A stretch of 64,000 bases of DNA from Mytilisepta virgata (taxonomy: Eukaryota > Mollusca > Bivalvia > Mytilida > Mytilidae), in the NCBI GenBank assembly GCA_028015205.1, contig CM051518.1, positions 53,926,372 to 53,990,371 on the forward strand, in the 5' to 3' direction. Shown here in pieces: positions 35,636 to 49,129 of this stretch. The notes under the pieces are model-generated. The model saw nothing but the letters and a program-made list of their open reading frames with translations, was not told the origin of the DNA and ran no database searches. Position 1 is the stretch's first letter, and every line of letters starts with the position of its first letter. The translations under genes and the position numbers were made by a program.

Positions 35636-37910
35636 AGTGATTGTACGTTCAGTTTTGACAAAAAAGTTAAAACAGAAATAAAAATATTAAATTCGACGAA
35701 TTTATGTTATTATAATATTGTATAATTCAAAAGCTGTGATTTGTCAAAATAGATCACAAGGTCAACCTGTAAAAAGCTTGAAAAATAGGTGTTTCCATAA
35801 ATAAAATTAAAGAAAGGGGAAAATTAATATAACGTAAAGTTGTTTTTCACTGGTACTCCTAAAATTCAGACTGATTTTTAAATAACATACAAAGCTTTAA
35901 TTCGTATAAAACATCTAGAACATTTTGAGAGAGTCTGTAAGGTTGAATAAGCGCTTGCTTGACAATGATTAAAACATAAATAGCATATTTCCTATACCAG
36001 AACACATTCACCAATCCCTAAACGAATTCGTATGCGCCATATTTTCTCAGTGGTGTTTGAATTTAAACTTTTGGACTTAAAATAATACTATTCATAAAAA
36101 AGCAATATATGAATTGACAAATTTGTTCGTCATTGCAGACAACACAAATTCCTGTGTTTCTTTAAATCATAAATTAGCCTTTTGACATCACAACTATTGT
36201 CACAAGTTCTACAACGTAATCTGGAACTTATAGGACTAAGAGGAGTTAACGCACAACTCCCAATATTTGTACTATCAAAATGAAAGCCAAAAACTAAGTA
36301 TGTAAGGCTACCCTATATATAAAAATGTCTTACCTCTGTAGTATTGTCTTTCATATCTCTGGAAACCAATGACAATTACAAACTCGTTTATCTACATCCT
36401 ATGGATCAATGCTCGCTGGAAACATATCCCATGATTATATCATTAAATCTTTTGAAATTAATGATGAATATTGTTGAAGTACTACCCAGGGCGTCGTTAG
36501 AACAAGTGCTTCGTTATGTATAACAAAACAGCCCTGTTCAAGAGATGAATTATGAAAATCAATATTGGTATTGATGAAAAATTTGATTATTTTTACACAA
36601 TGAACTGTGAAATGGATAAATCTGCAGGTGGTATGAAGTACTTTTAGAAATACTCTGATTTACTTCCTGAAAGTCATGTCATGGTTGCTGTGTTCATGTT
36701 GCGTGCATATAACACTTGACGTTCATATATCTCAATTACAGAACTGAGTCAACCATAAAATTCACCAAGTACGACTGTTTATATGATACCCTGAACCTAA
36801 AATTCGTTTCACTGGTAGACAAATTATGATTATTCACGAAAAATTCCCGATCGCGATGCTACGGAATTCCCGAAAATACAAAGGTCCGGTAACCCTCCCA
36901 ATAAGCGGAGTAAGCAAAACGTCTAGCGACTAGCAAAGATAAACACAGTATCCACAAAGTAAGTTGACGATTTTAAAGTATTTTTAGATGAAAAAATTAC
37001 TGTAATCATAGAATGTTATAGTCCAGTTCAAACTTTGCCTCAACTTGGCCTTTCGATTTTTACATAATTATTTTTATATAACAAGATTTGTTTAAGAAGA
37101 GATACAAGTAATGGTTCCAACTTATGTTTTGTGCATTGAATCCCTATGCATATATATAAACACGTTTCGAACATGTGAAAATGTTTCTTAACCTAATAAG
37201 GTGTATTGTCAGAGTATTGTTTTTGTTATTGAACAATTAAGATTTTTAAAGTTTCGTTTTAAGAACACTGATTATTAAAAGAATGCTATATAAATATTTA
37301 CTTTATCGTCTATTGAAGGACACTGAAGATTTAAAGAACTTGCCGATAAAAACTTTCATTGATTTTAGATACGAAGTATTCTTGTTTGATTCTTCTCATA
37401 TAAACTATAAGTCTACTCAAGTTTACACTTCTGTTTTTAAAGTGTACATATTACTAAAGGACAATCTCAAACTTTGAAATGAGGTTTTATTAATTCCATT
37501 TTACAATTTTGTTGAAAAAATATCTACATGGCAAGATAAATAGATATCAAGTAGATGGCAGTAGTTACCAAAATCAAAATATTTGAATGCTCCAAAAATA
37601 ATTCCAATGCTGGAGTTAATGTCGACAGAGAATAAAACCGTTTTTATATCGAATGATTGCATGATGTTTCCATGAAGTATATATATAGTACATTGTAGAT
37701 AAAATCTGCCGATACATGTAATATTGCATTATTAACTACATAATATATGATTTCCATTATTCTAGGTCTAAATACCAATAAATAAAACTTTTTAAAGTGT
37801 ACATCGTATGTTGTAAGAATTTACTTAAAAGTGACTGATTTAATGCAAATAGAAATTAATCAATACAAAACAAAACAAAATCAATATAGATTCTACAACG
37901 ATGACCAGTT
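35636..37910. other. Intergenic sequence, no feature recognised
   Basis: AT-rich sequence upstream of the charged-protein gene. I see no exon, repeat family or RNA gene here. Confidence 0.4.
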
Positions 37911-38026
37911 GATTATGAAATTTATCAACTCGGGATAATTAAATTTTCATTTTTAAACTGCGAGGCTTGTCCGAGCAGTTTAAAAAAAAGAAAATTAATT
38001 ATCGAGAGTTGATAAATTTCATAATT
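37911..38026. repeat. Palindromic MITE-like element, copy 2
   Basis: ATTATGAAATTTATCAACTC and its near complement at 38003-38024 form the arms around a C/G-containing loop region. Its GGGATAATTAAATTTTC segment parallels GAGATAGTTAAATTTTC of the element at 16523-16684, so the two are probably one family. Confidence 0.8.
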
Positions 38027-39181
38027 ACGCGTCAAGAGTTTTAGAATCTTTTTCTCTAATGACATGAATGACAATCAGACAATGCAAAACTCCGAGAGGT
38101 CTTCTGAACGTTTTTGGCGGGAGGTTTCACGTGTGGTGATATCAGAATTTATCAAAAGGATCAAGAGATGTATAAATGCGCACCGAATTAGAGAATATGC
38201 AAAACGTCATAGAATATTCATAAATCTTGTAGTAAGTATCATGATGTTAATGTCATCTAATATAATTAAAGAGGCATTGAAGATTAGAGGAATTATGCGA
38301 ATACTTCATTGATTTACACCATTTAAGATCTTTCTCAAATCTGAAAGTAACTACCGTGGCAACTTTGAAGTAAATCAGTTTCTTTATTATATTAAAAAAA
38401 AACAACGCCTATTATAACTAATAAAAAAACAAAACTGTGTCAACAAAACTACAGAAGAGTGCAAGAGCTGGAAACTCGAAGAGCCATTAAATGAGTCTGG
38501 ATAAACGGACTCCAATACCAGATTTGATGCAACATATGTACACATTTCAACAATTTATGTCTCGTCAGAATCGCACAACACTGAAACAATAAACCGAACG
38601 TTGTGGATTACACTTAAAATGCAAAGATGCTTGAAAAAGGAAGACCCAAAAATCAATCGAAGGACAGAGCTATCTCATTATTTTAAAAATATTTCTGTTC
38701 ATAAATATATATTTAATCTGAAGATTGCAAACCATGAATGTATGGTAAATAATTTACTAAAAGCATAGTTTTATGTAATAGTTGAATAACTTTAAAGAAA
38801 TTTACACTGCATTCAGAAATTTCCTTACTTTTCTTACTAGTTATAACCTAAGTCTTCAAAGACTACTATGACAATTTACTTTGCAATCAGTATATTTATT
38901 TCATATGCTTTCATAATCTCTTCGATAGGATGAATAATATTTTCTATAATACGTTGTGCTCATACGGGTAATGGTGTTCTAAAGAGTGTTAGTAATAAAT
39001 AATAGCTTATACTTAAAAAAAAACAACATTGCAACATTGCACCACCGGAAACAAAATGGATTGAAGTGTATCATGTGTATGTTAATGGAAGAGTAGGAGC
39101 CAACAAGATGAAACAATAATAAAGAGCACATTAATTTCAAACAATAAACTTATTTACATAAGGAGGCGGTAGACGACCATA

Positions 39182-39377
39182 GGGTCCCGACTTCTGGATA
39201 TTTATTTATTTTTTTTTGTCTTATTTCATGAGTACTTTTAATAAATAATATTTATTAAAAGTACTCACGAAAAAAAAAGGACGAATATATACCTAAAAAG
39301 AAATAAGACAAAAAAAAAAAAAAAAATAATAAATAAAAAAAAAAATAAAATAAAAGAAATATCCAGTAGTCGGGCCC
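39182..39377. repeat. AT-rich inverted repeat with 'cccgacttctggatattt' ends
   Basis: The left arm CCCGACTTCTGGATATTT pairs with AAATATCCAGTAGTCGGG. The inner arms carry AGTACTTTTAATAAATA and its complement. Long T and A runs fill the rest. Confidence 0.85.
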
Positions 39378-39600
39378 CTGTGTAGACGACCAACGAATAC
39401 ATGGTCATGGGTATAGCATAATCCAGGTTCGGCAGACACACAGCAACAAGTATTAGCTTTAACGTAAGTTCATTATTGATAGATAAAAAACAATAATTGT
39501 TTCACTAAACAATGGAGGACTGGAATTGATATTTTGCAACCAAAATTAAGGCGGGACAAAATTAGAAACAATACTTATTTTCATTAATTTTTATCACAGT

Positions 39601-39700
39601 GGCCCGACTTCTGGATATTTATTTCTTTTTTATTTTATTTTTGTTGTTGTCTTATTTCATAAGTACTTTTAATAAATATTTACTATAACAACGAATATTC
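39601..39700. repeat. Half copy of the 39182-39377 inverted repeat
   Basis: The left arm recurs (GGCCCGACTTCTGGATATTT, GTCTTATTTCAT, AGTACTTTTAATAAATATT) without its partner arm. Confidence 0.8.
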
Positions 39701-40337
39701 TGCGTTTATTTTCAATGTGCTATACACTATCCACGTCCTGATACCTGTGATTTTTATGTCTTATGATTACAAATGAAACTGAAAAGACACTTTATTTAAT
39801 CATTAAATTAATGCAGTAGATTCCTTGGCGGCTAAAAATAGATTTCCGGAAAAAATGCATGGGATTAACTACACATATACGTTAATCGGTGATATAATAT
39901 ATTCAGTAAAACGTACACCTTGAATTAGTTTTAGTTATACAGGTAATTACACATATAAGTTCTGTAGTGAATTTTGATTTTGTTCCAAAATTAAATCGAA
40001 CGTAATCGATGTAATTTTACTTCCGGTTGTAGATCTATACAAGATTCAAGAAGATAGGTGAAGTTATTATTTCTAAAAAGTTGTCAGTAATACTTACACA
40101 AACCTCAATTTTTATAACATGTAAACGTATAGAAAGACTTAATCGTGAATGTGATGAAGTTTTCAGTAAATTGAATATTTAACGCAAAACACACAATGTC
40201 GAAGTCATCCTAAATGGTAAATGGGACAAAAATGGCCCCTTTTGGTCCCTTTTTCCCTTTTTTTTTAAACTCAAATAGATTACCGGGTCGTGTGAGCTAT
40301 CCCCATCACTTTGCAGTCATATTAGAATCTTTAGAAC

Positions 40338-40366
40338 GGGGGGGGGGGGGGGGGGGGGGGGGGGGG
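40338..40366. repeat. Poly-G run (29 G)
   Basis: An unbroken G run in otherwise ordinary sequence. Its exact length may be a sequencing artefact. Confidence 0.9.
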
Positions 40367-41069
40367 TGGTGGTACTCCGTTATAAAGTGGGTATATATGC
40401 CAATTGTGGTGGCCAAACCGGAACCTATTCGTGACCCTGAAATTTGGAAAATGATACCCTGTCAGTGACATTCAATGTTCAAAGGTAACCCTGTTAATGA
40501 CTTGATGATGATTTGGAAAATCGTACCATGTAAATGGCATTTAATGTTGAAATGTAATCCTGCTAATGACTTGATAACGTATCGTCCCAACCATATTGAC
40601 CATACCAATATTATTTGTAACAAGGAAGGCGAAAAAGTAAAAAAATATAATATGAAAAAGAACGGATATGGAGAAAATGTCAAGGAGACAACCTCCCACC
40701 TCCAAAGTGACTGACTGATAAACATATCTAGATTTGTAGTGTGTAGCAGACCTTGTGCATGACAGGTGATTTATACGTTGCACAATGATAAAATTATGAA
40801 AAAGTAATCATGTTAATGACGAGGGTAAAAATTGCAACCCTGATCATGACAGGACATGTGTGGAAAATGGACCCTGTTCTGCGGCAGATACTACCATTTC
40901 TATATCGGGTTTTAGAATATCCTCTCTTATGAAACAATTGAAGCCAAATTTTGGTGGAATGACCATTTCTGACCTCCAACCAACAAAACAGCTGTTACTA
41001 AAGATAGAAAAAAATCAGGAAAAAAATAAACTAGAAAGCTCCTGTCGGAATCGACAATGACCCCCGCAA

Positions 41070-41630
41070 CCCCGCAATTGGTTGTGACACATACCCAAAG
41101 TCGAAAATCTAAAACCTTATTGTCCACCTACAAATAGTATGCAATTATTCTACGAAGAAATTTAATAACTAAATCCAATGCAAAATTAAATTTTTAGGTC
41201 ACGAGCTTAAAGTAACAATTCTCGAAAATCGAGCCCTCTGGGCCCTGCATCTACATACATATGAAGGTGTACGACAATATTGTAAAGAAATATAATGCAT
41301 AAACTAAAGAATTAAATAAGATCAGGTCACGAGCTTAAATTCACATTTTTCGGAGTTCGATCCCTGTGAGCCCAAGTTCAGAAAATCAAAATTCTAAAAT
41401 CGTATTGCGCCTCTACATATGGTGTTTGAACATTACCGTTGAGAAATAATATTCACAAATTTTTCGAAATTCGACCCCTGTAAGTTTTGAAAATCAAAAT
41501 TATTTCGCATCAACAGGTTGTTACATACGTATTTAGAAATTAAAAATTTCTTAACCCAAAAGTGAAGGAGGGGTTGATGTCACAAAAAAGTCAGACTGAC
41601 GGACGAAGACAATCGCAATATTCCCGAACT
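41070..41630. repeat. Imperfect tandem repeats of ~120 bp
   Basis: The AGGTCACGAGCTTAAA landmark recurs near 41198 and 41325, with TTCGAxCCCTGTGAG-type segments. A GACGGACGAAGAC end follows near 41596. It is likely a dispersed-repeat remnant of the same general style as family 3. Confidence 0.5.
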
Positions 41631-41843
41631 TTCTTCGAAAATAAATACATGTATTTGAAAATTTCCTCTGAAACTACTGAGCCACTTGTAGACCCACTTT
41701 GGTGTAATGTTTCTGGAGCGGCCCCCTTTCAAAATTGTATCCGATGATCCATACTTGCCAAAATATTTTTGCTAGAATCCGTGATAAAATGTGCTAGGGG
41801 TCTGGGACCGCTCAAGGTCTTCAATGGATCCAGGGCGAAGCCA

Positions 41844-41864
41844 CCCCCCCCCCCCCCCCCCCCC
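41844..41864. repeat. Poly-C run (21 C)
   Basis: A homopolymer inside a GGCGAAGCC..GGCCGAAAGG context typical of a dispersed repeat. The length is uncertain. Confidence 0.9.
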
Positions 41865-43019
41865 GGCCGAAAGGTATTTGGAGGCTGTTTTCAGAGTGCA
41901 AAAATGTGAATAAATGTTTATGAATATTACTTTATTTTGATGTAAAATGTTATCTTAATTCTTGATATTTTGACTAGAGCAGCGGTAATGAAAACACAAG
42001 ATGTAAATACGTATGGGTATCTACTGTGATTTAGACCTTGTGGTGACTTCTGAATTAGTGTCTTCATTAAGAGAAGGGACTTTGTCTATCTTACATTATT
42101 AAAAAAATCCCTAGGAAATATCCCGGAAAATATTACAGTCCACCCAGTAACCCGGTAATGGGGTCAAATTTACGGGGGTTCCGGGAGAAATCCGGAGCAT
42201 TGGCATGCATGGATGATCTGGACAGCTACCCAAGATGATTCGACCGCCATAGCCGAACTAAGCTTACCAAAAAAATCAGAGTTTTCTTGACTAAAATCAC
42301 TGAGCCAATCGGAACATAAAGTTGGAACTATGATCCTTATGTCGTCCTCTTTAAAACCTGTACCCGATGATACAGATAAGGATAAGATTTGTGCTGCTTC
42401 GTTAGCGTGACGTCATATTGCCAGTGATGAGAATCCGGTAGAGTGTCAAGTTCGAATAAGTGTCAGTTCCAGTAAGATGTGAAATCTAACTGAAGATATT
42501 TATTCTTCATATCGGTCAATCCTGGTGACGATGGTATACATGAATTTCTCATTGGTGAGATAGGAACTTCGTATCGGTCAGTGAAATCATAACGGCTGTA
42601 AAATGTCTGTAGTTATAATATTTGAGTCTAACATGGATGGCTTTCAAAGCTTGTTTCAAACTATAAAGTCGACATGGATCTAGCGGCAATTCTTTACGGC
42701 TTATTGGCGTTTTATTGCTGTTGTTGATCTTAAAGTTGTGTAATGTTTTCAGAAATGAACCGAAAGTTTGTGCGTTACGTTTTTTTACTGTGGTATTACG
42801 TCATTGTCAGAGGAATTGACTAATCATGGTTGCATCTTCTCTTGGAAGAAACTGAAATGGCACCTTGCATGGTGTCTCCTTGGGGTCAGTCTTGATGTCG
42901 GTTTATTCCAAACGTCATGAATTCATGTATGATATTGATATTTACTATAACAAATTTCTAATATTTCTCAGTTAATGGGTTAAACACCAATTAAAAGTAT
43001 TATATACATTACAGGTATA
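41865..43019. other. 5' flank of the J-domain gene
   Basis: It must contain the promoter and an untranslated exon if the acceptor at 43013-43014 is used. No TATA box or clear first exon could be identified. Confidence 0.35.
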
Positions 43020-46000
43020 ATGTCGTGGTCATCGGTTCGTTATCGAGAAGAAGGAAACAAAATTTATGTGACAGCTTCTGAAACTTTACCAACACCCATA
43101 CAGCTTGATCGTCTGCAGAAAGCATCAAATTTATACTTCAAAGCATACAATACAAGTCAAACAGAAGATGAAAAAGTGTCGGCTGCTAAAAATCTAGGAA
43201 TGGTTTCATGGCGACTGGCAAGAGTTTCCGATTCTTTGAATGACAGATCTTCCGTAATTATTCATTTCTACAAAGAAGCATTCCAATATATTTCTGAAGC
43301 TTGGTTGAAGTCACGCGATGTTAAACCAGATAGCTGGAGAGATGGAATATGTTCATCGGCTTTAAGCTGTTGGGAGAGCTTTAAAGATGGAAGGCTTGGT
43401 ATACTTGAAAGTGACAAACGAGTCATAGTCCTTTATGATGTTCTTAAAAAAATTGAAATACCAACACTTAAAGCAGAATGTTTTATCCATATTGCCACCT
43501 GTCATTTTCACGCAGGAGTGACAGCAATTCAAGAAAAGGACTTTAAAGTGGCTCTTTATCAAATGAGAGAGTGTTATCATCCAGTGACGGAGGCTGCATT
43601 GGTTGGTAAAAATATACCTCTGCCTCATATTGAAAGCGAGGCTAGTACTTTGGAAAATGATGTTCTCATGCATCAGTGCATAGCTGAATCCATGCAAGCA
43701 AACCAAATAGGTAATATTTAAAAATATGATGTGTCATTCCACAACTCAGTCCTGTTACTAATCAACCTTTCGTCTAATTTTTGGTTAAAGTTTGTCAAAA
43801 TACCTAATATAAGATTACTTTTTTGAGCTGACTATCAGGTAGTAAAGTTTAACTTCACCCTGACTGGGGTTTTCACTGTTAGTTCACTTTAAAGAAACTG
43901 TCTGAATTAAATACAAATATAGAATATTTGTTATTGTTTGTTTTGGATTTTTATACGACCGCAAAATTTTTGCGGTCGTATATTGGTATGACGTTGGCGT
44001 CATTGTCGTCGTCGTCGTCCGAAGACATTTGGTTTTCGCACTATAACTTTAGTATAAGTTAATAGAAATCTATGAAATTTAAACACAAGGTTTATGACCA
44101 CAAAAGGAAGGTTGGGATTGATTTTGATCTTGAGGTTCTTTGATATGCTGAATCTAACCATGTATTTAGATTTTGGATATTGGAATACCACAAAGGGATG
44201 GTAAGAATTGTCTTTGGGAGTTATGGCTCAAACCGTTAAGGAATAAGGTGCAAGAAAGGAGGGGAAAGGGTTTCCAGGTTAATGGACAATTACTTAAGTA
44301 CAAAACATAATTTAAAAGGCAGTGTAAGGTTGGTAATTGAAACTCATTTGAATATCTCACCTAAACTGCTTTTAAATTATTTATATTGGAAATTTGCCAA
44401 AAACTTTATTATTAATAAATTCCATTGGAAATTTGCCAATAACTTTAGTTTAATGAACTTCATTTGAAATTTGCCAATATAAAATGTTGCTGATGTAGCT
44501 TTTTTGTTTATCTCACCTAAACTGCTTTTAAATTATGTATATTGGAAATTTGCCAAAAACTTTATTATTAAATTTCTGATTTATATATAAAAGCAAATAA
44601 TAATGATAAGGCAAGAGATACACACCAAACAGGATGTGTAAATTATTTTAATAAGTATTGTGCAATAGCAAGAAATCTTCAATTGCACAGTATTGCGCAA
44701 TGTAATGTTGTGTTCATACTTGCCCCAACTGTTCAGGGTTCGACCTCTGCGGTCGTATCAAGCTGCACCCAGCGGAGCATTTTATTTTAAATAGTTTAAT
44801 CCAAACCAATTCTGAATGTAAATGCTGAAGCCAGAACCCTTTTTATTAATGATTATTTCAGGTCTATAACGTATAATTGTTTTATTGTTTTCCATATTTT
44901 CTTCTGTAATATTGAATTTTCTCACCCTAACAATTTCTGAAGAATTTTACCACTTGTCATTTGGCATGGTATGTGGCTTATTTTGAAAGGCAACAAGACA
45001 TCCACAAGATATTAACCTTAAGGTTTAATATGAGTTTTCCCCTGAGCACATAAAACGGTAGCGTTTGGGTTATAAAAGTAACTATGTGTCGACTTTCAGC
45101 CATACAGTAAAGTAAATATGAAGCAAAGTTTTCTTAGAGTAAAGCAAATGTACCGCCTTCCAGGATGTACATTAGGTTTAACTAAAAGTATTAATATTTA
45201 GCTATCAAAGAAGGATAACTTAGACACCCTACAAGGTGATTGGGGTAGGGAGCTAAAGAATCCCATTATGGTAATCGTTAATTTATAACATCGACGTGGT
45301 ATCAAAAATTTAAAGTAAATAAAATAATGTTGTTTTTTTCATTGTTGACCTTTCCTATATTTTAATAACATTCCATGGCATTTTAAATAGGAGATGAACT
45401 CTTCAAGCAACTATTAATGGACGAAGAAAATCTAAATATTGACATGGTTTATGAAGTTATCGACTGGCATAAACAGGCTGTGTTACGTACGAGAGAAATC
45501 ACCGAAGTGGAGATGGAAGCCATTGCTCTTAGTCGTATAGGGAAGGTGTATGACAAAGTATTAAAGTTAAAATACAAGGCGAAAGAATACTTACTGAGGT
45601 CAATGCAGCTGGCTAACTCGATGCACCCAAGACTGTTTAATGGCGACGGTAATTTTAAAGTTTAGGACTTCTGACAATATAGTTCAAAGTTAATTGCAAT
45701 TTATAAAACCTTTAAATTGAAATCTATTAAGAAAAGCTACTTCCGAAAAACTTCGTGTCAAGGGAGATCAAAAGAAGAAGAATTGAACGAGATGCAAGAT
45801 TTTTTCCCCGTGTTTAAGGCTTAACGTTACTTTTAACATTAAAGGCAACCATGGTAGCTTGAAATTTTGTCACCTGCATATTTGAATTCCATGCCAAGAA
45901 TGTATGCGTCATATATTTTCTTACCTATTATTTATAAAAAAAAAAAAAAAATTGGGTGGAGGGTATCGTAATTTTCGTTCTGTTTAGAAATTTGCTTTAC

Positions 46001-46716
46001 TGAGAACATAGATGGGACGTTCGTTTTTTTCCCAAAATGAAAAAAAACATGTACTTTATCCATTAGGATAGGAATCTAAGCCATGTGATAGTACAATTTA
46101 TAAAAACAACATGAACAGCAGTTTCAGTGCTATTTAGCTATTTTCATTATCTTCTACCAAAAGGTCGCAATTCTTTGGCAAAATGAACACGACATTGTTG
46201 TACTTTTTTTGTCTATTAACTTCTGTTCGTTCTGAAACGAGTTTTAGATCTTATTCCCTGTTTTGGTATTTACCAAATTTTGTAATATGAATATGAACTG
46301 TATTTGTAGACTGGTTCGAGGACTGTAAGGAAATTCTCGAAAGGTATCAAAAGGACACAGTAGAGCAAGAGAGCGAACAATGGCAGAAAGATCGCGAACA
46401 GTATCTAAAGGAACTCGAAAAAGAGTTAAAGGACTTGAAACAAAAAGACATTGAAAACACGTATTCCCGCTCCGAAGGGTTCCTTAGATATATTTATGAA
46501 AAATATCCACCAACCAATTCAGAATATAAACTTGAAGGTGTTCCGAAGGAAGGTCAAATGGCGGCGTCAGACCTGAAGAAAATTTTACAGAAGGCAGTAA
46601 TTCACTATCACCCAGATCGGGTAGATGTAGAAAAACATGGAAAAAAACGCAAAGTTCTTTCAGAAGAAATAACTAAATTTCTCACTAGAAGGTATGAGTC
46701 CTTCAAGATAGGTTAG
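43020..46716 (+). CDS. Helical-repeat (TPR-like) protein with C-terminal J domain, 451 residues
   Basis: Exons 43020-43710, 45391-45648 and 46310-46716 join in phase (G|GA and G|AC split codons) and end in TAG. A splice acceptor (ACAG) lies just before the ATG, so a non-coding first exon upstream is likely. Residues 1-316 are all-helical, with regularly spaced helix pairs (for example LYFKAYNTSQ, AAKNLGMVSWRLA, YKEAFQYISEAW, AECFIHIATCHFHAG, AVLRTREITEVEMEAIAL). This resembles tetratricopeptide-type repeats, though no copy matches strongly. Residues ~318-360 are a Glu/Lys coiled coil. Residues ~365-451 form a J domain with HPD at 417-419 (YHPDR), so the protein probably stimulates an Hsp70 ATPase. 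J domains usually sit N-terminally; a C-terminal one after repeats suggests a specialised co-chaperone. I know no named orthologue. The first intron carries a dispersed repeat at 43952-44785. Confidence 0.85.
43952..44785. repeat. Dispersed repeat family 3, inverted copy in intron 1 of the J-domain gene
   Basis: It starts with the TACGACCGCAAAA palindrome (43952-43982), then GACGTTGGCGTCATTGTCGTCG, mirroring the end of 340-1111. It ends near GGTTCGACCTCTGCGGTCGTAT and CAGCGGAGCA. The middle holds ~150-bp repeats with GGAAATTTGCCAA. Confidence 0.8.
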
Positions 46717-46928
46717 GAGTTTTCGGAGAATTTATGGAATTGTTATATATACAAGTCGACTGTAACCATAATGTAATGTTTGGTGTATTTGATGTTTGTT
46801 ACTTCTCTGTATTCATGCTTGGTACTCTTGTTTTATTTATGACGGTTACTCATATGTAACATTATCAAGGAAAATGTTTTTTCCCATCTAGTCAAACCAA
46901 GAAAGTTTGGAATCTGGAAAAATTAATT

Positions 46929-46934
46929 ATTAAA
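46929..46934 (+). terminator. Possible variant polyadenylation signal (ATTAAA) of the J-domain gene
   Basis: ATTAAA lies 212 bp after the stop codon at 46716. No AATAAA occurs nearer. In sequence this AT-rich the match is weak evidence. Confidence 0.25.
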
Positions 46935-48552
46935 CTTTATTTGATGAATGACAAATAATCAGACCATTTTTATTTAATCAGGGGGGAAATGTTGACAGGT
47001 AGAAAAAGCGATTTAAATTAAAAGTCACAAAACACACGGCCGTATTAAATGAATTTTAGGCAGACAAATCGCATCATAAGTGCTTCCCAAAATTTTAAAG
47101 TTTTAAGCGAAAAAAATAATCATATGACAGATTTGGACGTATGAGTTAAGAAATGGAACAAAAATGAAGAATTTGATATTGAGCAATATTTTCATCTCAA
47201 AACCCCTTCGGCTTGAACCTTCTTACAAATTCACATTGACAGGTTGCCGTCGAAGCGATAAAATATCAAAAATGCGTACCGTTCATGTTGCTTTCTTAAA
47301 AATTTCGGCTATGACACTATTAGAATTTTCAGTCAATAAATTATGAATATCAGTTAAAATTAGATTTTCAAATATCTCTGGATAAGTTACAATTGTAATC
47401 GTTACTAAATTTGTGCCTTCTTGTTTTGGTCGTTTGATTTTATTGTTAACAAAGTGTTGACGATTTTTGGCGTTACAAAATCACGAATTCTCCCAAGTCA
47501 GAAAACGTTAGAGGTAACGAAGTGGACCCAGAACCCCTGACATGGGATGATGAACTTTCATAATGATAATTCTTTTCATTGAGGGAACTTATAAATATGT
47601 AACATTTAAAATGTCATTGTGATTTGTTCTGTATTTTCAAAAGGTTGTAGAGGTTAGAAAGGTAATTTACTCACTGTTTGTTAAATCGAAATTGATTTTG
47701 TTCAAGAGTGTATAATTACTGAAGATTAAGAACGAGAGAGGAACATATCTTTAAAGATTTCGAGGGACAAAATTTCTAGGAGATAGATTACTTATATTAG
47801 AGCTAGATAAGCGATGTTTTTGAGCATAGAATATTCAACAAAAAATGTTAAGAACCGAAAAATAAACTATTTTCAGAACAGTTAATACAAACATATTAAG
47901 TAAACGTTGAGCATCCGTATGGACACAATAATTTGTAGATTTTTACAACCATTATTGGGTCAAACTCAAAGAGACACAAAAAAGGATAGCATAGAAAGTT
48001 ATTTGTGGTCCTTTATTTTTTTGTTGAATGTTAAGTATTTTTCATTATTGTAATATAAATTTTCCATAAGACCTTTTTATTATGTGCTTTACAAAATATC
48101 TTATCTTTTGCTGTTACGTAGACTTCTCAAATTAAATATATGTATATAAAAGACAACCAAATTCGATTTCAGAAACAGTGTTTTTGAAGCAATCCAGTGA
48201 GGTAATAAGCGAGCAAAGCTCACTCTTAAGTGTATCAAATGTCTGATATATATGTGTATACATGATAAGGGCCAAGTATTCTACAATTGAAAAAGTTTCG
48301 GCAAGATGGTAACTCTCTGCCATTCTACAGTAGGGGCCATGAAAATGTCCGAGAAGTTACGATTAGTAAAACTGGAAATTATCACTAGGCGCATGTCCAA
48401 TGAAATCATTAGTTCATTCGTCCCTTTATTTCTCGGACCCATTTTGGTATTTACTTCCGATTTAATTTGTCAACCTAATTCGATAAATCTAAATACCAAA
48501 AATTAAAAGAAGGCACAAGCATAGATCGCTCCTCAGGTTGCACCTGTCTCAT
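46935..48552. other. Intergenic sequence, no feature recognised
   Basis: AT-rich gap downstream of the J-domain gene. Its short open frames show no domain or splice context. Confidence 0.4.
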
Positions 48553-48806
48553 ATTAGCTAGCGCAGCGAGCGCTATAGTAGCATATGCATTTTCTACATA
48601 TGGGTCATTTAAAGTCTTTGTTTAATGGGGGCAGCCATATTGTGCTACATACTAACGCTTGAAAAAATTTCTTTCGCCGGAAACGGAGGTAAGGGAAATA
48701 ACTTGATTCAAATTATAATTTTAGAATCAGAATCGTGATACCGGAAATTAGTTTCTGGAAGGGCTGTTGCTTTGCTCGCATCATTGGCCACGCCAACAGC
48801 ATATTG
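48553..48806. repeat. Dispersed ~260-bp repeat, copy B (inverted)
   Basis: Inverted counterpart of 1431-1692: AGCGCAGCGAGCGCTATA at its left end, AATGGGGGCAGCCATATTG in the middle and GGCCACGCCAACAGCATA at its right end. Confidence 0.8.
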
Positions 48807-49129
48807 CTTACAATGAATGATTTGAATAAATTATATCACTGTTCTGTTAGATTTTTATCGTTGCTCTTGGTTAGCCTAACATATTTTTTCCATTTTCTTT
48901 GTAAACACAAAAATCTTTGCATTGTCGTAAGGTAATTTTTTCAGGTGTTAAACAATTGTGATGTCTAAACAAAAATTCAGAAATCAAGTAATAGATACAT
49001 GTATACATGTATGTAGCAGTAAATCTTTCTGTCGGAGGATTTTCATTTTTAATTTCATATTATTTATTAAATTATTGTAGTGGTATTTGGGCCCTCGAAA
49101 GTACCCAGAAAAACACTAAATACATTGAT

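Noticed and set aside
44735..44760. GGTTCGACCTC resembling a tRNA B box (possible SINE promoter)
   Set aside because: No A box at the right distance and no cloverleaf; it is part of the family 3 repeat end.
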